From: Azoarcus sp031546845
Lineage (GTDB): Bacteria; Pseudomonadota; Gammaproteobacteria; Burkholderiales; Rhodocyclaceae
Direction of reading: 5' to 3'
Assembly: GCA_031546845.1 (NCBI GenBank)
Contig: JAVBJT010000049.1
Location: 1 to 44,061 of the forward strand
Length of the DNA stretch: 44,061 nt
The notes beneath the pieces were generated by a model. That model ran no database searches and was not told where the DNA came from. It was given only the letters and a program-made list of their open reading frames with translations. Positions within the stretch are counted from its first letter, which is position 1; every line of letters begins with the position of its first letter. The position numbers were made by a program, and so were the translations under genes. Of the stretch, positions 24,024-35,675 are shown in pieces.

Positions 24024-24521
24024 TCAAAACGGAATATCGTCATCGAAATCGCCGAAACCGCCGCTGCCGGCGCCACCGCTGTTACCGGTACTGGCAGGCG
24101 GGCGGGATGACGGCTGCGACGGGCGCTGCGGCGGCGGTGCATCGTAAGCGCCATCGCCACCGCGCACCGGCGCATCGCCCATGCCTTCCCGGCGGCCGAG
24201 CATTTTCATCTCATCACCGCGAATCTCGGTGGTATAGCGCTCCTGGCCGCTCTGGTCCTGCCACTTGCGCGTGCGCAGGCTGCCCTCGATATAGACCTGG
24301 CTGCCTTTCTTCAAATACTGGCCGGCGATTTCGGCAAGCTTGCCGAAGAACACCACCCGGTGCCACTCGGTGGCCTCGCGGCGCTCGCCGGAGGATTTGT
24401 CGCGCCAGCTTTCCGTCGTGGCCAGACGAATGTTGCAGATCGCATCGCCCGACGGGGCGAAGCGATTTTCCGGATCGGCGCCCAAATTGCCGACCAGAAT
24501 AACTTTATTGACGGATGCCAT
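24024..24521 (-). CDS. ssb: Single-stranded DNA-binding protein
   Basis: Essential ssDNA-binding protein of replication and repair, 165 residues. An OB fold covers about 1-110 (SVNKVILVGNLGADPE, TEWHRVVFFGKLAEIAGQYLKKGSQVYIEG). A flexible Gly/Pro/Ser-rich linker follows. The acidic tip DFDDDIPF recruits partner proteins. GGAGG lies 8 bases before the ATG. It follows an MFS gene, with uvrA divergent, a grouping frequent in betaproteobacteria. Confidence 0.97.
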   Translation of the reverse strand: MASVNKVILVGNLGADPENRFAPSGDAICNIRLATTESWRDKSSGERREATEWHRVVFFGKLAEIAGQYLKKGSQVYIEGSLRTRKWQDQSGQERYTTEIRGDEMKMLGRREGMGDAPVRGGDGAYDAPPPQRPSQPSSRPPASTGNSGGAGSGGFGDFDDDIPF

Positions 24522-24548
24522 CCGGTTTTCCTCCGATATCGATACACA

Positions 24549-24568
24549 AACCGCTATCGCGAGCGGTT
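24549..24568. repeat. Inverted repeat between the MFS gene and ssb
   Basis: AACCGCT (24549-24555) and AGCGGTT (24562-24568) form a 7-bp stem with a six-base centre. There is no T-run, so this is a possible operator in the ssb upstream region rather than a clear terminator. It does not match a LexA box. Confidence 0.4.
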
Positions 24569-24581
24569 CACAAATACATGA

Positions 24582-25802
24582 TCAGCCTCTATCCACCACC
24601 CCACCCGCCGCCGGTACGATACGCACCGGCGGCGGTGTCATCGTCACCGCCAGGCCGAGCCATATCAACGCAAGCACACCGCATGCAAGACTGACCGCGC
24701 CACTCCCATAATGCTGGGCGAGCCAGCCCCCCAGCAGCCCACCGAGAAACAGGCCTATGGATTGCAAAGTATTGTATATGCCGAGCGCCGTGCCCTTGGC
24801 GTGCGCCGGCGCGACGCGCGATATCCACGATGGCTGGGTGGCTTCCAGAATATTGAAGGCAACGAAAAACAAACTCAGCCACACCCCCAAGCCAACCAGA
24901 CTGCCGCCGAACGCATAAATACCGAACTGCACCAACGCCAGCAGCAGTACCGCGCCATTGAAAATCTGCTTCATGCGACCACGCTTTTCGGCCACGATAA
25001 TCGCCGGCACCATGGCGAAAAAGGACAGCACGACAGCGGGCAGATAAACCTTCCAATGCTCCACCACCGGCAAACCGCCGATGGAAATCAGCGCGGCGGG
25101 AATCGTTACCCACATCGTCGTCTGGATCAGATGCAGCGCGAATACGCCAAAATTGAGCCGCATCAGTTGCCCATCGCACAGAATATCGACAAAGCGCCCG
25201 CCATTGGCACGCGGCACGGGCGGCGCGGCAGGCACCACCCACAACAACACCCCCATCGCCGCCGCAGCCAGCAACGCCGTCAGCCAGAATAGCCCGCTCA
25301 TGCCGATCACCGCGTAGAGCAAGGGGGCGGCCACCATCGAGCCGGCAAACACCAACCCGATGCTGGACCCGATCATTGCCATCACCTTGGTACGATGCTG
25401 ATCGCGGGTCAGATCCGCCGCCAGCGCGGTCACCGCGGCGGAGATCGCGCCCGCGCCTTGCAGTACCCGGCCGGCGATGATGCCGTAAATACCATCGGCC
25501 ATCGCCGCCACCACGCTACCGGCGACAAAGAGCACAAGGCCGAAGATAATCACCGGCTTACGGCCGAAACGGTCCGAGGCCGCACCGTAAGCGATCTGCA
25601 AAAAAGCCTGGGTCAAACCGTAGGCGCCAAGCGCCAACCCGACCAACATCAGATTGTCGCCGCCGGGAATATGGCGGGCGTGCGCGGAAAACACCGGCAA
25701 AATCAAAAACAGGCCGAGCATGCGCAGCGCAAAGATCGCCGCCAGGCTGACACCGGCCCTGCGCTCGGCGGGCGTCATCGAATCACGCGCGGAAGAAGAC
25801 AT
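24582..25802 (-). CDS. Major facilitator superfamily transporter, drug-exporter type
   Basis: A 12-helix MFS protein of about 406 residues. The motif-A loop between helices 2 and 3 reads GAASDRFGRKPVI, and helix 5 carries a motif-C-like Gly-rich stretch (GSSIGLVFAGSMVAAPLL), both as in proton-driven exporters of the YajR/DHA1 kind. Substrate is unknown. The ATG at 25802 is a best guess; a longer ATG at 25835 and a shorter one at 25778 are both open, and none has a Shine-Dalgarno. It lies between ssb and uvrA. Confidence 0.88.
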   Translation of the reverse strand: MSSSARDSMTPAERRAGVSLAAIFALRMLGLFLILPVFSAHARHIPGGDNLMLVGLALGAYGLTQAFLQIAYGAASDRFGRKPVIIFGLVLFVAGSVVAAMADGIYGIIAGRVLQGAGAISAAVTALAADLTRDQHRTKVMAMIGSSIGLVFAGSMVAAPLLYAVIGMSGLFWLTALLAAAAMGVLLWVVPAAPPVPRANGGRFVDILCDGQLMRLNFGVFALHLIQTTMWVTIPAALISIGGLPVVEHWKVYLPAVVLSFFAMVPAIIVAEKRGRMKQIFNGAVLLLALVQFGIYAFGGSLVGLGVWLSLFFVAFNILEATQPSWISRVAPAHAKGTALGIYNTLQSIGLFLGGLLGGWLAQHYGSGAVSLACGVLALIWLGLAVTMTPPPVRIVPAAGGVVDRG

Positions 25803-25842
25803 GCGGGGAAACTGGGCGGGAAAAAGACGGAGCATTCTAGCA

Positions 25843-25872
25843 TTGGCTCAAGCGGCTCTTCTCTCTTATAGT
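25843..25872 (+). promoter_or_regulatory. Possible sigma-70 promoter of uvrA
   Basis: TTGGCT (25843-25848) and TATAGT (25867-25872) are separated by 18 bases in the 98-bp gap shared with the divergent MFS gene. No LexA-type CTG-N10-CAG operator is visible, so SOS control of uvrA is not apparent here. Confidence 0.4.
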
Positions 25873-25900
25873 TGAACGTTGCTTTCGGCTCTTACCACTC

Positions 25901-28716
<2,816 letters not shown>

Positions 28717-28726
<10 letters not shown>

Positions 28727-28742
28727 ATCCGGACAGGCACGG
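28717..28742. terminator. Hairpin between convergent uvrA and galE
   Basis: CCGTGCCTG (28717-28725) and CAGGCACGG (28734-28742) form a perfect 9-bp stem with an 8-base loop that covers the uvrA stop codon. It could serve both converging genes. There is no T-run on either side. Confidence 0.45.
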
Positions 28743-28764
28743 CGAATGCCCCCCCGGCGGCTGA

Positions 28765-29787
28765 TTATGCCTTCGGATAACCGAGCGGGTTCGCTTGCTG
28801 CCACCGCCAGGCATCCTCGCACATCGCCCGCAGATCGCGCTCGGCCCGCCATCCCAGCACGGCGCCGGCCAGTTGAGGATCCGCCCAGCACGCGGCAACA
28901 TCGCCCGGCCGCCGCGCCACGATCCGGAACGGTACTGGCCTGCCGGATGCTGCCTCGAACGCGCGGATCACCTCCAGCACGCTATAGCCTTGCCCCGTGC
29001 CCAAATTGACCGTCGTTACCGGGTCCAGTCCTACCAGACGCTCCACCGCGCACACATGCCCGACTGCAAGATCGACGACGTGAATATAGTCGCGCACTCC
29101 CGTCCCATCCACCGTCGGATAATCGCCCCCGAATACCTGCAGCTCCGCCAAGCGACCGATCGCGACCTGGCTGACATAGGGCAAAAGATTATTGGGTATC
29201 CCGTTAGGGTCCTCGCCGATCTGTCCGCTTGGATGAGCGCCAACCGGATTGAAATAGCGCAGCAAGGCGATTCGCCACTCAGGATCGGAAGCAGCGAGAT
29301 CGCGCAGAATCTCCTCGCCCATCAACTTCGTCCGTCCATAAGGATTGGTCGCCGACGTCGGAAAGTGCTCCTCTATCGGCACGCGCGCGGGATCCCCATA
29401 AACCGTCGCCGACGAACTGAACACCAAGCGCTTGACACCCGACTCGGCCATGACCGAAACCAGCGAAATCAAGCCGTTCAGATTATTGTCGTAATACTCA
29501 AGCGGTATTCGTACCGACTCCCCAACCGCCTTCTTCGCCGCGAAATGGATAACCGAATCGATTCGGTGGCGCGAGAAAATTCCGCGCAGCACCGCTCGCT
29601 CGCGCACATCCTCGACATAAACTCCCTGTAACGCCCGCCCCCCCAAGGATGCGACACGCCTGAGCGCTTCCTCGCTCGAATTGGAAAGGTCGTCGATTGC
29701 CACCACATCGAAACCCGCATTCAGCAACTCGACGCAGGTATGCGAACCGATATAACCGGCGGCGCCTGTTACGAGAACACATGCCAT
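28765..29787 (-). CDS. galE: UDP-glucose 4-epimerase GalE
   Basis: Extended short-chain dehydrogenase that interconverts UDP-glucose and UDP-galactose (possibly the N-acetyl forms), 340 residues. NAD motif TGAAGYIGS lies near residue 8. The catalytic Ser lies in FSSSATVYG and Tyr/Lys in NPYGRTK. RYFNPVGAHPSG and VRDYIHVVDLA are typical. Two start codons lie six bases apart; the second (29787) has GGGAG at better spacing. It supplies sugar nucleotides for surface polysaccharide. It follows the rplQ terminator and has its own transcription. Confidence 0.95.
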   Translation of the reverse strand: MACVLVTGAAGYIGSHTCVELLNAGFDVVAIDDLSNSSEEALRRVASLGGRALQGVYVEDVRERAVLRGIFSRHRIDSVIHFAAKKAVGESVRIPLEYYDNNLNGLISLVSVMAESGVKRLVFSSSATVYGDPARVPIEEHFPTSATNPYGRTKLMGEEILRDLAASDPEWRIALLRYFNPVGAHPSGQIGEDPNGIPNNLLPYVSQVAIGRLAELQVFGGDYPTVDGTGVRDYIHVVDLAVGHVCAVERLVGLDPVTTVNLGTGQGYSVLEVIRAFEAASGRPVPFRIVARRPGDVAACWADPQLAGAVLGWRAERDLRAMCEDAWRWQQANPLGYPKA

Positions 29788-29845
29788 GATCATTCTCCCT
29801 CACGGACGCTATCAGAGGCCAAAATCAAGCGCCCACGGTATAGAA

Positions 29846-29878
29846 GAAAATAAAAAAGGCCGGGTTTCCCCGACCTTT
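29846..29878 (-). terminator. Intrinsic terminator of the ribosomal superoperon
   Basis: The bases 29855-29864 and 29869-29878 form a 10-bp stem (one G-U pair in the minus-strand RNA) closed by a GAAA tetraloop, followed on the minus strand by TTTATTTT. It lies 30 bases after the rplQ stop. T-rich runs on both sides make it potentially bidirectional. Confidence 0.92.
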
Positions 29879-29908
29879 ATTTTCTATGCTGCCCGGTAAA
29901 TCCGGCAC

Positions 29909-30307
29909 TCACGCCGCTGCGGCTTCTTTCTCCACAGCCGCTTCGCCCTCAGGACGATCAAGCAACTCGATCAGTGCCATCGGCGCATTATCGCCGTCGC
30001 GGAAACCAAATTTCAGAATACGCAGATAACCGCCATTCCGATTGGCATAACGCGGCCCAAGCTCATCAAACAACTTGACCACGATATCCCGGTCGCGCAG
30101 ACGATTGAATGCCAGGCGGCGATTAGACAGATTGGGTTTCTTGCCCAAGGTAATCATCGGCTCGACCACGCGGCGTAATTCCTTCGCCTTAGGTAGCGTG
30201 GTCTTGATTACCTCGTGGCGCAGAAGCGCGTTCGCCATATTACGGAACATCGCCTGTCTGTGGCTGCTGGTCCGGTTAAGCTTGCGAAGACCGTTGCGGT
30301 GACGCAT
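29909..30307 (-). CDS. rplQ: 50S ribosomal protein L17
   Basis: A 132-residue large-subunit protein. MRHRNGLRKLNRTSSHRQAMFRNMANALL and the LRILKFGFRDGDNAPMALIEL core are diagnostic. An acidic/Ala-rich tail ends the protein. Last gene of the alpha operon, 24 bases after rpoA and just before the terminator. Confidence 0.98.
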   Translation of the reverse strand: MRHRNGLRKLNRTSSHRQAMFRNMANALLRHEVIKTTLPKAKELRRVVEPMITLGKKPNLSNRRLAFNRLRDRDIVVKLFDELGPRYANRNGGYLRILKFGFRDGDNAPMALIELLDRPEGEAAVEKEAAAA

Positions 30308-30331
30308 TTCTATTCCTCACTTCACAACCGA

Positions 30332-31312
30332 TCAACCGAGCTTCTCGAGCCCGGCCGGCGGCCAGTTTTCTAATTTCATGCCCAAAGTCAGCCCACGAGC
30401 GGCCAACACTTCCTTGATCTCATTGAGCGACTTACGCCCCAGATTCGGCGTCTTGAGCAACTCTGTCTCGGTACGCTGAATCAGATCGCCAATGTAGTAA
30501 ATGTTCTCGGCTTTCAGACAGTTCGCGGAACGCACCGTCAACTCAAGATCATCCACCGGCCGCAGCAATACCGGATCAATGGACTGCTGCTTCGGCATCT
30601 CGATCGATGTCGGCGTGCCTTCCAGGTCGGCAAACACCGCCAACTGGTCCATCAGCACGCGCGCGGCGTAGCGAATGGCCTCTTCCGGATCGACCGCGCC
30701 ATTGGTCTCGATATCGATCACCAAACGATCCAGGTCGGTACGCTGCTCGACACGAGCGCTCTCGACCAGGTAGCTCACACGACGCACCGGGCTGAACGAC
30801 GCATCCAGCATAATACGGCCGATCGTCTTGTTCTCGGTCAGAACCGGGCGCGTATTACCTGGCACATACCCCCGACCCTCTTCGATCTTGATCTGCAGAT
30901 CGAGTTTGCCGCCAGGCGCCAGATGCGCGATGACATGATCCGGATTGATCACTTCAACATCGTGATTCGCCTCGATATCGGCCGCAGTCACAATGCCCTC
31001 GCCGGATTTCGCCAAGCGCAGCACCGCTTCATTGCGGTTATGCAGCTTCAGCACGACACCCTTGAGATTAAGCAGTAGATCGACAATGTCCTCACGCATC
31101 CCGTCCAGCGTCGAATACTCGTGCAGGACGCCCTCGATCGATACTTCCGTGGGCGCATGACCAGGCAGCGAGGACAGAAGAATACGCCGCAGCGCATTCC
31201 CCAATGTATGGCCAAAACCACGCTCGAACGGTTCCATTGTCACCCGTGCCTGCACGGGAGAAATGTTCTGAACGTCGATGATGCGCGGTTTCAGCAGCGC
31301 AGTGCTTTGCAT
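30332..31312 (-). CDS. rpoA: DNA-directed RNA polymerase subunit alpha
   Basis: A 326-residue alpha subunit. The N-terminal dimerisation domain contains ERGFGHTLGNALRRILLSSLPG. The C-terminal domain (about 245-315) contains LTVRSANCLKAENI and TPNLGRKSLNEIKEVLA, the surface that contacts UP elements and activators. Sits between rpsD and rplQ as usual. Confidence 0.98.
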   Translation of the reverse strand: MQSTALLKPRIIDVQNISPVQARVTMEPFERGFGHTLGNALRRILLSSLPGHAPTEVSIEGVLHEYSTLDGMREDIVDLLLNLKGVVLKLHNRNEAVLRLAKSGEGIVTAADIEANHDVEVINPDHVIAHLAPGGKLDLQIKIEEGRGYVPGNTRPVLTENKTIGRIMLDASFSPVRRVSYLVESARVEQRTDLDRLVIDIETNGAVDPEEAIRYAARVLMDQLAVFADLEGTPTSIEMPKQQSIDPVLLRPVDDLELTVRSANCLKAENIYYIGDLIQRTETELLKTPNLGRKSLNEIKEVLAARGLTLGMKLENWPPAGLEKLG

Positions 31313-31352
31313 CAGCAGTTCCTCGGCACTAGGAGAATATCAGCACGCCCGA

Positions 31353-31982
31353 TCAACGGGAGTACAGTTCCACAACTAAGCCTTCATTGATTGTCGGCGG
31401 CAATTCGGTGCGTTGCGGATAAGCTTTGAACACGCCCTTACCCGCCTTCGCATCCACCTCGAGCCATTCCGGGAAGCCGCGGGACTCAGCGGCCTCCAAG
31501 GCGGCCTTGACCCTGAGATGCACCTTTGAGCGCTGCGTCAGTTCAATCACATCGCCAGGACGGACCGTGTAAGAAGGAATATTGACGCGCTTTCCATTCA
31601 CCAAAACGCCGTTGTGCCGGACGACTTGACGCGCTTCGGCGCGCGATGCGCCAAAGCCCATGCGATAAGCCACGGAATCCAGACGGCCTTCAAGCAATTG
31701 CAGCAGGTTCTCGCCAGTTTGCCCACGGCGGCGATCCGCTATGGAATAAACCTTGCGGAACTGGCGTTCAAGCACGCCATACAGGCGACGAATCTTCTGC
31801 TTTTCACGCAGCTGAACGCCATAACCGGACAGACGTTGGCCAGAGCGCTGACCATGCTGGCCAGGCGCATAGGCGCGACGTTCAATCGCGCATTTATCGG
31901 TAAAACACTTCTCGCCCTTCAGAAACAGCTTTTCGCCTTCGCGGCGGCACTGACGGCATTTTGGATCGAGATTACGAGCCAC
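31353..31982 (-). CDS. rpsD: 30S ribosomal protein S4, zinc-type
   Basis: A 209-residue primary 16S rRNA binder. The S4 domain (LEGRLDSVAYRMGFGASRAEARQ) is clear. Unlike E. coli S4, the N-terminus has four Cys at residues 9, 12, 26 and 31, the zinc-binding form. In E. coli this protein represses its own operon; whether that holds here cannot be seen. The gap to rpoA is 40 bases. Confidence 0.97.
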   Translation of the reverse strand: MARNLDPKCRQCRREGEKLFLKGEKCFTDKCAIERRAYAPGQHGQRSGQRLSGYGVQLREKQKIRRLYGVLERQFRKVYSIADRRRGQTGENLLQLLEGRLDSVAYRMGFGASRAEARQVVRHNGVLVNGKRVNIPSYTVRPGDVIELTQRSKVHLRVKAALEAAESRGFPEWLEVDAKAGKGVFKAYPQRTELPPTINEGLVVELYSR

Positions 31983-31996
31983 GTTTCAACTCCTTG

Positions 31997-32386
31997 TCAG
32001 ATGCGGCGCTTCTTCGGCGGACGGCAGCCATTGTGGGGAATCGGTGTGATATCCGTGATACTGGAGATTTTCATCCCCAGCGCATTCAGGGCACGCACAG
32101 CGGACTCACGTCCCGGGCCGGGCCCTTTGATGCGCACTTCCAGGTTTTTCACACCACATTCCTGGGCAGCCTTTCCCGCCGCATCGGCAGCAACCTGCGC
32201 GGCAAATGGCGTGCTCTTGCGCGACCCCTTGAAGCCCGCACCACCGGAAGTCGCCCACGACAAAGCATTGCCCTGCCGATCGGTAATCGTGATGATGGTG
32301 TTATTGAAGCTCGCATGAACGTGCGCGATACCTTCAGCCACGTTCTTTTTGACTTTCTTCCGGACCTTCGTTGCTGTTTTAGCCAT
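31997..32386 (-). CDS. rpsK: 30S ribosomal protein S11
   Basis: A 129-residue platform protein. GIAHVHASFNNTIITITDRQGNALSWATSGG and the final GCRPPKKRRI are diagnostic. Lies 12 bases after rpsM. Confidence 0.98.
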   Translation of the reverse strand: MAKTATKVRKKVKKNVAEGIAHVHASFNNTIITITDRQGNALSWATSGGAGFKGSRKSTPFAAQVAADAAGKAAQECGVKNLEVRIKGPGPGRESAVRALNALGMKISSITDITPIPHNGCRPPKKRRI

Positions 32387-32398
32387 TATCCGTTCCTA

Positions 32399-32761
32399 TT
32401 ACTTCTTACCGGCAATTGCCTTGCGCGGTCCCTTACGGGTACGCGCATTGGTGCGCGTGCGCTGCCCACGTAGCGGCAAACCACGACGATGACGGACTCC
32501 GCGATAGCACCCCAGATCCATCAGGCGTTTGATATTCATGGTCACTTCGCGGCGCAAGTCGCCTTCCACGATAAAACGACCGACCTCATCGCGCAGCTTT
32601 TCCATATCGGACTCGGTCAAATCCTTGACCTTGACCGAACGCACAACCCCTGCTGCGTCGCAAATTTTCTGAGCACGCGAGCGGCCGACGCCATAAATGG
32701 CAGTCAACGCAATCTCGGTATGCTTATGGTTGGGAATGTTAACCCCAGCAATACGGGCCAT
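32399..32761 (-). CDS. rpsM: 30S ribosomal protein S13
   Basis: A 120-residue head protein at the subunit interface. ARIAGVNIPNHKHTEIALTAIYGVGRSRA and the C-terminal RGLPLRGQRTRTNARTRKGPRK tail that contacts P-site tRNA are intact. Confidence 0.98.
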   Translation of the reverse strand: MARIAGVNIPNHKHTEIALTAIYGVGRSRAQKICDAAGVVRSVKVKDLTESDMEKLRDEVGRFIVEGDLRREVTMNIKRLMDLGCYRGVRHRRGLPLRGQRTRTNARTRKGPRKAIAGKK

Positions 32762-32814
32762 TCGTTTACCCCAAAATGCGGAACATTAGATTTTAATATG
32801 TTTATCAGCCCAGA

Positions 32815-32928
32815 TCAACCCTGGCGCTGCTTATGCCGAGGATCGGTGCAAATGACACGCACCACACCTTTCCGGCGGATAACCTTGCAATGACGGCAAA
32901 TACACTTCACCGAAGCTTGAACTCTCAT
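32815..32928 (-). CDS. rpmJ: 50S ribosomal protein L36, zinc-type
   Basis: A 37-residue protein read from ATG at 32928 to TGA at 32815: begins MRVQASVKCICRHCKV and ends DPRHKQRQG. Cys11, Cys14, Cys27 and His32 form the zinc site of the zinc-dependent L36 form. Lies between infA and rpsM, its normal place. Confidence 0.97.
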   Translation of the reverse strand: MRVQASVKCICRHCKVIRRKGVVRVICTDPRHKQRQG

Positions 32929-32954
32929 GGTCTTACTCCTGATTCTTCATTCTT

Positions 32955-33173
32955 TCATTTCGTCCGGAATACGATCCGGCCTTTGGTCAAATCATAGGGC
33001 GTCAACTGGACCGTCACCTTGTCGCCCGGAAGAATCCGGATGTAATGCATGCGCATTTTTCCGGAAATGTGACCAAGCACTGCATGGCCATTCTCGAGCT
33101 TCACCCTGAATGTTGCGTTGGGAAGATTTTCGATCACCTCCCCCTGCATCTCGATTACATCTTCCTTGGCCAT
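32955..33173 (-). CDS. infA: Translation initiation factor IF-1
   Basis: A 72-residue OB-fold factor that occupies the A site during initiation. AKEDVIEMQGEVIENLPNATFRVKLENGH and HISGKMRMHYIRILPGDKV are diagnostic. Its location between secY and rpmJ, 3 bases after secY, differs from E. coli, where infA lies elsewhere, and fits betaproteobacteria. Confidence 0.97.
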   Translation of the reverse strand: MAKEDVIEMQGEVIENLPNATFRVKLENGHAVLGHISGKMRMHYIRILPGDKVTVQLTPYDLTKGRIVFRTK

Positions 33174-33176
33174 GAG

Positions 33177-34502
33177 TTACCTGATGGGAAGCCCCGCTCC
33201 CTTGAAATTTGCTTTCTTCAACAGACTTTCATATTGATGCGACATCATGTACGCCTGCACTTGAGACATGAAATCCATCGTTACCACGACGATAATCAGT
33301 AACGAGGTTCCACCAAAATAAAACGGGACATTCCATTTCAAAATAAGGAATTCCGGCAACAAGCAGACCAGCGTGATGTATACAGCCCCCGCCAAAGTCA
33401 AGCGCATCAATATCTTGTCGATGTACCGGGCCGTCTGATCACCGGGACGAATCCCAGGAACAAATGCCCCGCCTTTTTTCAGGTTATCCGCCGTTTCACG
33501 CGCATTGAAAACGAGCGCGGTATAAAAGAAGCAGAAAAACACGATTGCCAGCGCATACAGCATTACGTAAATCGGCTGCCCTGGCGAAAGGGTGGAAGCA
33601 ATGTCACGCAGCCAATACATCCCTTCCGAAGCGCCAAACCATTGCCCTAGAGTCGCGGGGAAAAGAATAATGCTTGACGCAAAAATCGGCGGGATAACGC
33701 CCGACATGTTGAGCTTTAAGGGCAAATGCGAGCTTTGCCCACCATACACTTTATTGCCAACCTGGCGCTTCGCGTAATTGACCAAAATCTTCCGCTGCCC
33801 GCGCTCGACAAAGACAACAAACCCGGTCACCAACACCACAAGCACACAGATGAACAGCGCGGTAAAGGGATGCATCGCCCCCGTACGCACCAACTCAAAC
33901 AACCCGCCTATGCCATTGGGCAAACCCGCAGCGATACCACTGAAAATAATGATCGAGATACCATTACCGATACCACGCTCGGTAATCTGTTCCCCCAACC
34001 ACATCAGGAACATCGTACCCGTAACCAGTGTTGCCACCGTGACGAACCGAAACATCAATCCCGGCTCAAGCACAAGCCCACTTTGGCTTTCGAGCGCGAT
34101 CGAAATCCCGATCGACTGAGCCAAAGCCAATACCACCGTGCCATAGCGCGTGTATTGCGTAATCTTGCGCCGCCCCGCTTCACCCTCTTTTTTCAACGCC
34201 TCCAGTTGAGGAACGGCAACCGTCATCAACTGCATGATGATCGATGCCGAAATATACGGCATGATCCCCAAGGCAAAGATGGTGAAGCGCGACAGCGCTC
34301 CGCCGGAAAACAGGTTGAACACACCCAAAATGCCACCGGCTTGAGATTGAAAAAGCTCAGCCAGTTTTTCGGCATTGATACCGGGCACCGGAATGTGCGC
34401 ACCGAGGCGGTAAACGATCAAAGCCCCGACCAGAAACAACAAGCGACGCTTAAGATCACCAAACCGGCCGGTTTTCCCCAGCGTAGCAGCAGGATTAGCC
34501 AC
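33177..34502 (-). CDS. secY: Protein translocase subunit SecY
   Basis: Central channel of the Sec translocon, 441 residues with ten membrane helices. RLGAHIPVPGIN near residue 32, the plug and lateral-gate helices, and the cytoplasmic loop VERGQRKILVNYAKRQVG are present, as is the loop FKKGGAFVPGIRPG-like NLKKGGAFVPGIRPG. Lies 14 bases after rplO. Confidence 0.98.
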   Translation of the reverse strand: MANPAATLGKTGRFGDLKRRLLFLVGALIVYRLGAHIPVPGINAEKLAELFQSQAGGILGVFNLFSGGALSRFTIFALGIMPYISASIIMQLMTVAVPQLEALKKEGEAGRRKITQYTRYGTVVLALAQSIGISIALESQSGLVLEPGLMFRFVTVATLVTGTMFLMWLGEQITERGIGNGISIIIFSGIAAGLPNGIGGLFELVRTGAMHPFTALFICVLVVLVTGFVVFVERGQRKILVNYAKRQVGNKVYGGQSSHLPLKLNMSGVIPPIFASSIILFPATLGQWFGASEGMYWLRDIASTLSPGQPIYVMLYALAIVFFCFFYTALVFNARETADNLKKGGAFVPGIRPGDQTARYIDKILMRLTLAGAVYITLVCLLPEFLILKWNVPFYFGGTSLLIIVVVTMDFMSQVQAYMMSHQYESLLKKANFKGAGLPIR

Positions 34503-34516
34503 TGTCTTTCCTTGCC

Positions 34517-34951
34517 TTACTCGGCGATGGAGCCGCCGGCCGCTTCGATCGCGGCACGCGCACCGCGGGTCACGCCGATACCGCGCAACACCACTTTTTT
34601 ATCGATTGCGCCCGACAACATGACTTTTGCAGACAAGGCATCGACGGGGATCACACCCGCCTGCTTCAGCACCAGCAGATCGATCTCATCCACTGGCAGG
34701 CTGGCCAGCTCGGACAAACGAACTTCAGCAACACGGGCGCGTGTCAAAGACACAAAGCCGCGCTTCGGCAAGCGCCGTTGCAAAGGCATCTGACCGCCTT
34801 CAAAGCCAACCTTGTGAAAACCGCCAGCACGGGACTTCTGTCCCTTGTGGCCGCGCCCGCATGTTTTGCCCAAACCGCTGCCCATGCCACGGCCGACACG
34901 CTTGGCCGCCGACTTTGAGCCGGCACTCGGCTTAATACTATTCAAGCGCAT
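34517..34951 (-). CDS. rplO: 50S ribosomal protein L15
   Basis: A 144-residue late-assembly protein. The Gly/Arg-rich N-terminus (KRVGRGMGSGLGKTCGRGHKGQKSR) and GGQMPLQRRLPKRGF are diagnostic. One base separates it from rpmD. Confidence 0.98.
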   Translation of the reverse strand: MRLNSIKPSAGSKSAAKRVGRGMGSGLGKTCGRGHKGQKSRAGGFHKVGFEGGQMPLQRRLPKRGFVSLTRARVAEVRLSELASLPVDEIDLLVLKQAGVIPVDALSAKVMLSGAIDKKVVLRGIGVTRGARAAIEAAGGSIAE

Positions 34952-34952
34952 T

Positions 34953-35135
34953 TCAAGCCTCGCACTTAACCAGATAAGACACTTTATTGATCATGCCCCG
35001 AACGGCGGGCGTATCGATCAGCTCAACACTGTGATTCAGCCGACGCAATCCCAGACCGCGCACAGTTGCACGATGAGACTGCTTAGTTCCGATCACGCTT
35101 TTGACCAGCGTGACCTTGAGTTTCTTATCGGACAT
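34953..35135 (-). CDS. rpmD: 50S ribosomal protein L30
   Basis: A 60-residue ferredoxin-fold protein: KLKVTLVKSVIGTKQSHRATVRGLGLRRL is diagnostic. It is 3 bases after rpsE. Confidence 0.97.
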   Translation of the reverse strand: MSDKKLKVTLVKSVIGTKQSHRATVRGLGLRRLNHSVELIDTPAVRGMINKVSYLVKCEA

Positions 35136-35138
35136 CGC

Positions 35139-35663
35139 TTACCCCAGAATTTCTTCGACTGTCTTTCCGCGCTTGGCCGCGATAACCGCAGGCGTATTGA
35201 CCGCCAACAAGCCATTGATCGTGGCGCGGACGACGTTGTACGGATTGGTCGAGCCAATGCACTTGCAGATGATATCGGTCACGCCCATGACCTCGAATAC
35301 CGCGCGCATCGGCCCGCCCGCGATAATCCCGGTACCGCTGGGCGCCGGCTGCATCAACACCGAAGCGGCGCCGTGCTTGCCAATCACCGTGTGGTGCAAG
35401 GTGCCGCTCTTGAGCGGGATCTTGTTCAACTTGCGGCGCGCTTCATCCATCGCCTTTTGCACCGCCACCGGCACTTCACGGGACTTGCCCTTGCCCATGC
35501 CGATACCGCCATCGCCATCGCCAACCACGGTCAGCGCGGCAAACCCAAGAATACGGCCGCCCTTGACCACTTTGGTAACACGATTGATGGCAACCATCTT
35601 CTCGCGAAGGCCGTCGTCGCGCTCATCAGAGGCTTGGGCACGTTTTGTTTGCTGCTTAGCCAT
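35139..35663 (-). CDS. rpsE: 30S ribosomal protein S5
   Basis: A 174-residue protein of the decoding-fidelity region. LREKMVAINRVTKVVKGGRILGF, GDGDGGIGMGKGKSREVPVA and the C-terminal half with GTNPYNVVRATI-like sequence are intact. Lies 12 bases after rplR. Confidence 0.98.
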   Translation of the reverse strand: MAKQQTKRAQASDERDDGLREKMVAINRVTKVVKGGRILGFAALTVVGDGDGGIGMGKGKSREVPVAVQKAMDEARRKLNKIPLKSGTLHHTVIGKHGAASVLMQPAPSGTGIIAGGPMRAVFEVMGVTDIICKCIGSTNPYNVVRATINGLLAVNTPAVIAAKRGKTVEEILG

Positions 35664-35675
35664 ACAAATCCTCGT

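Noticed and set aside
25803..25900. A LexA box controlling uvrA or the divergent MFS gene
   Set aside because: No CTG-N10-CAG palindrome is present in the gap.
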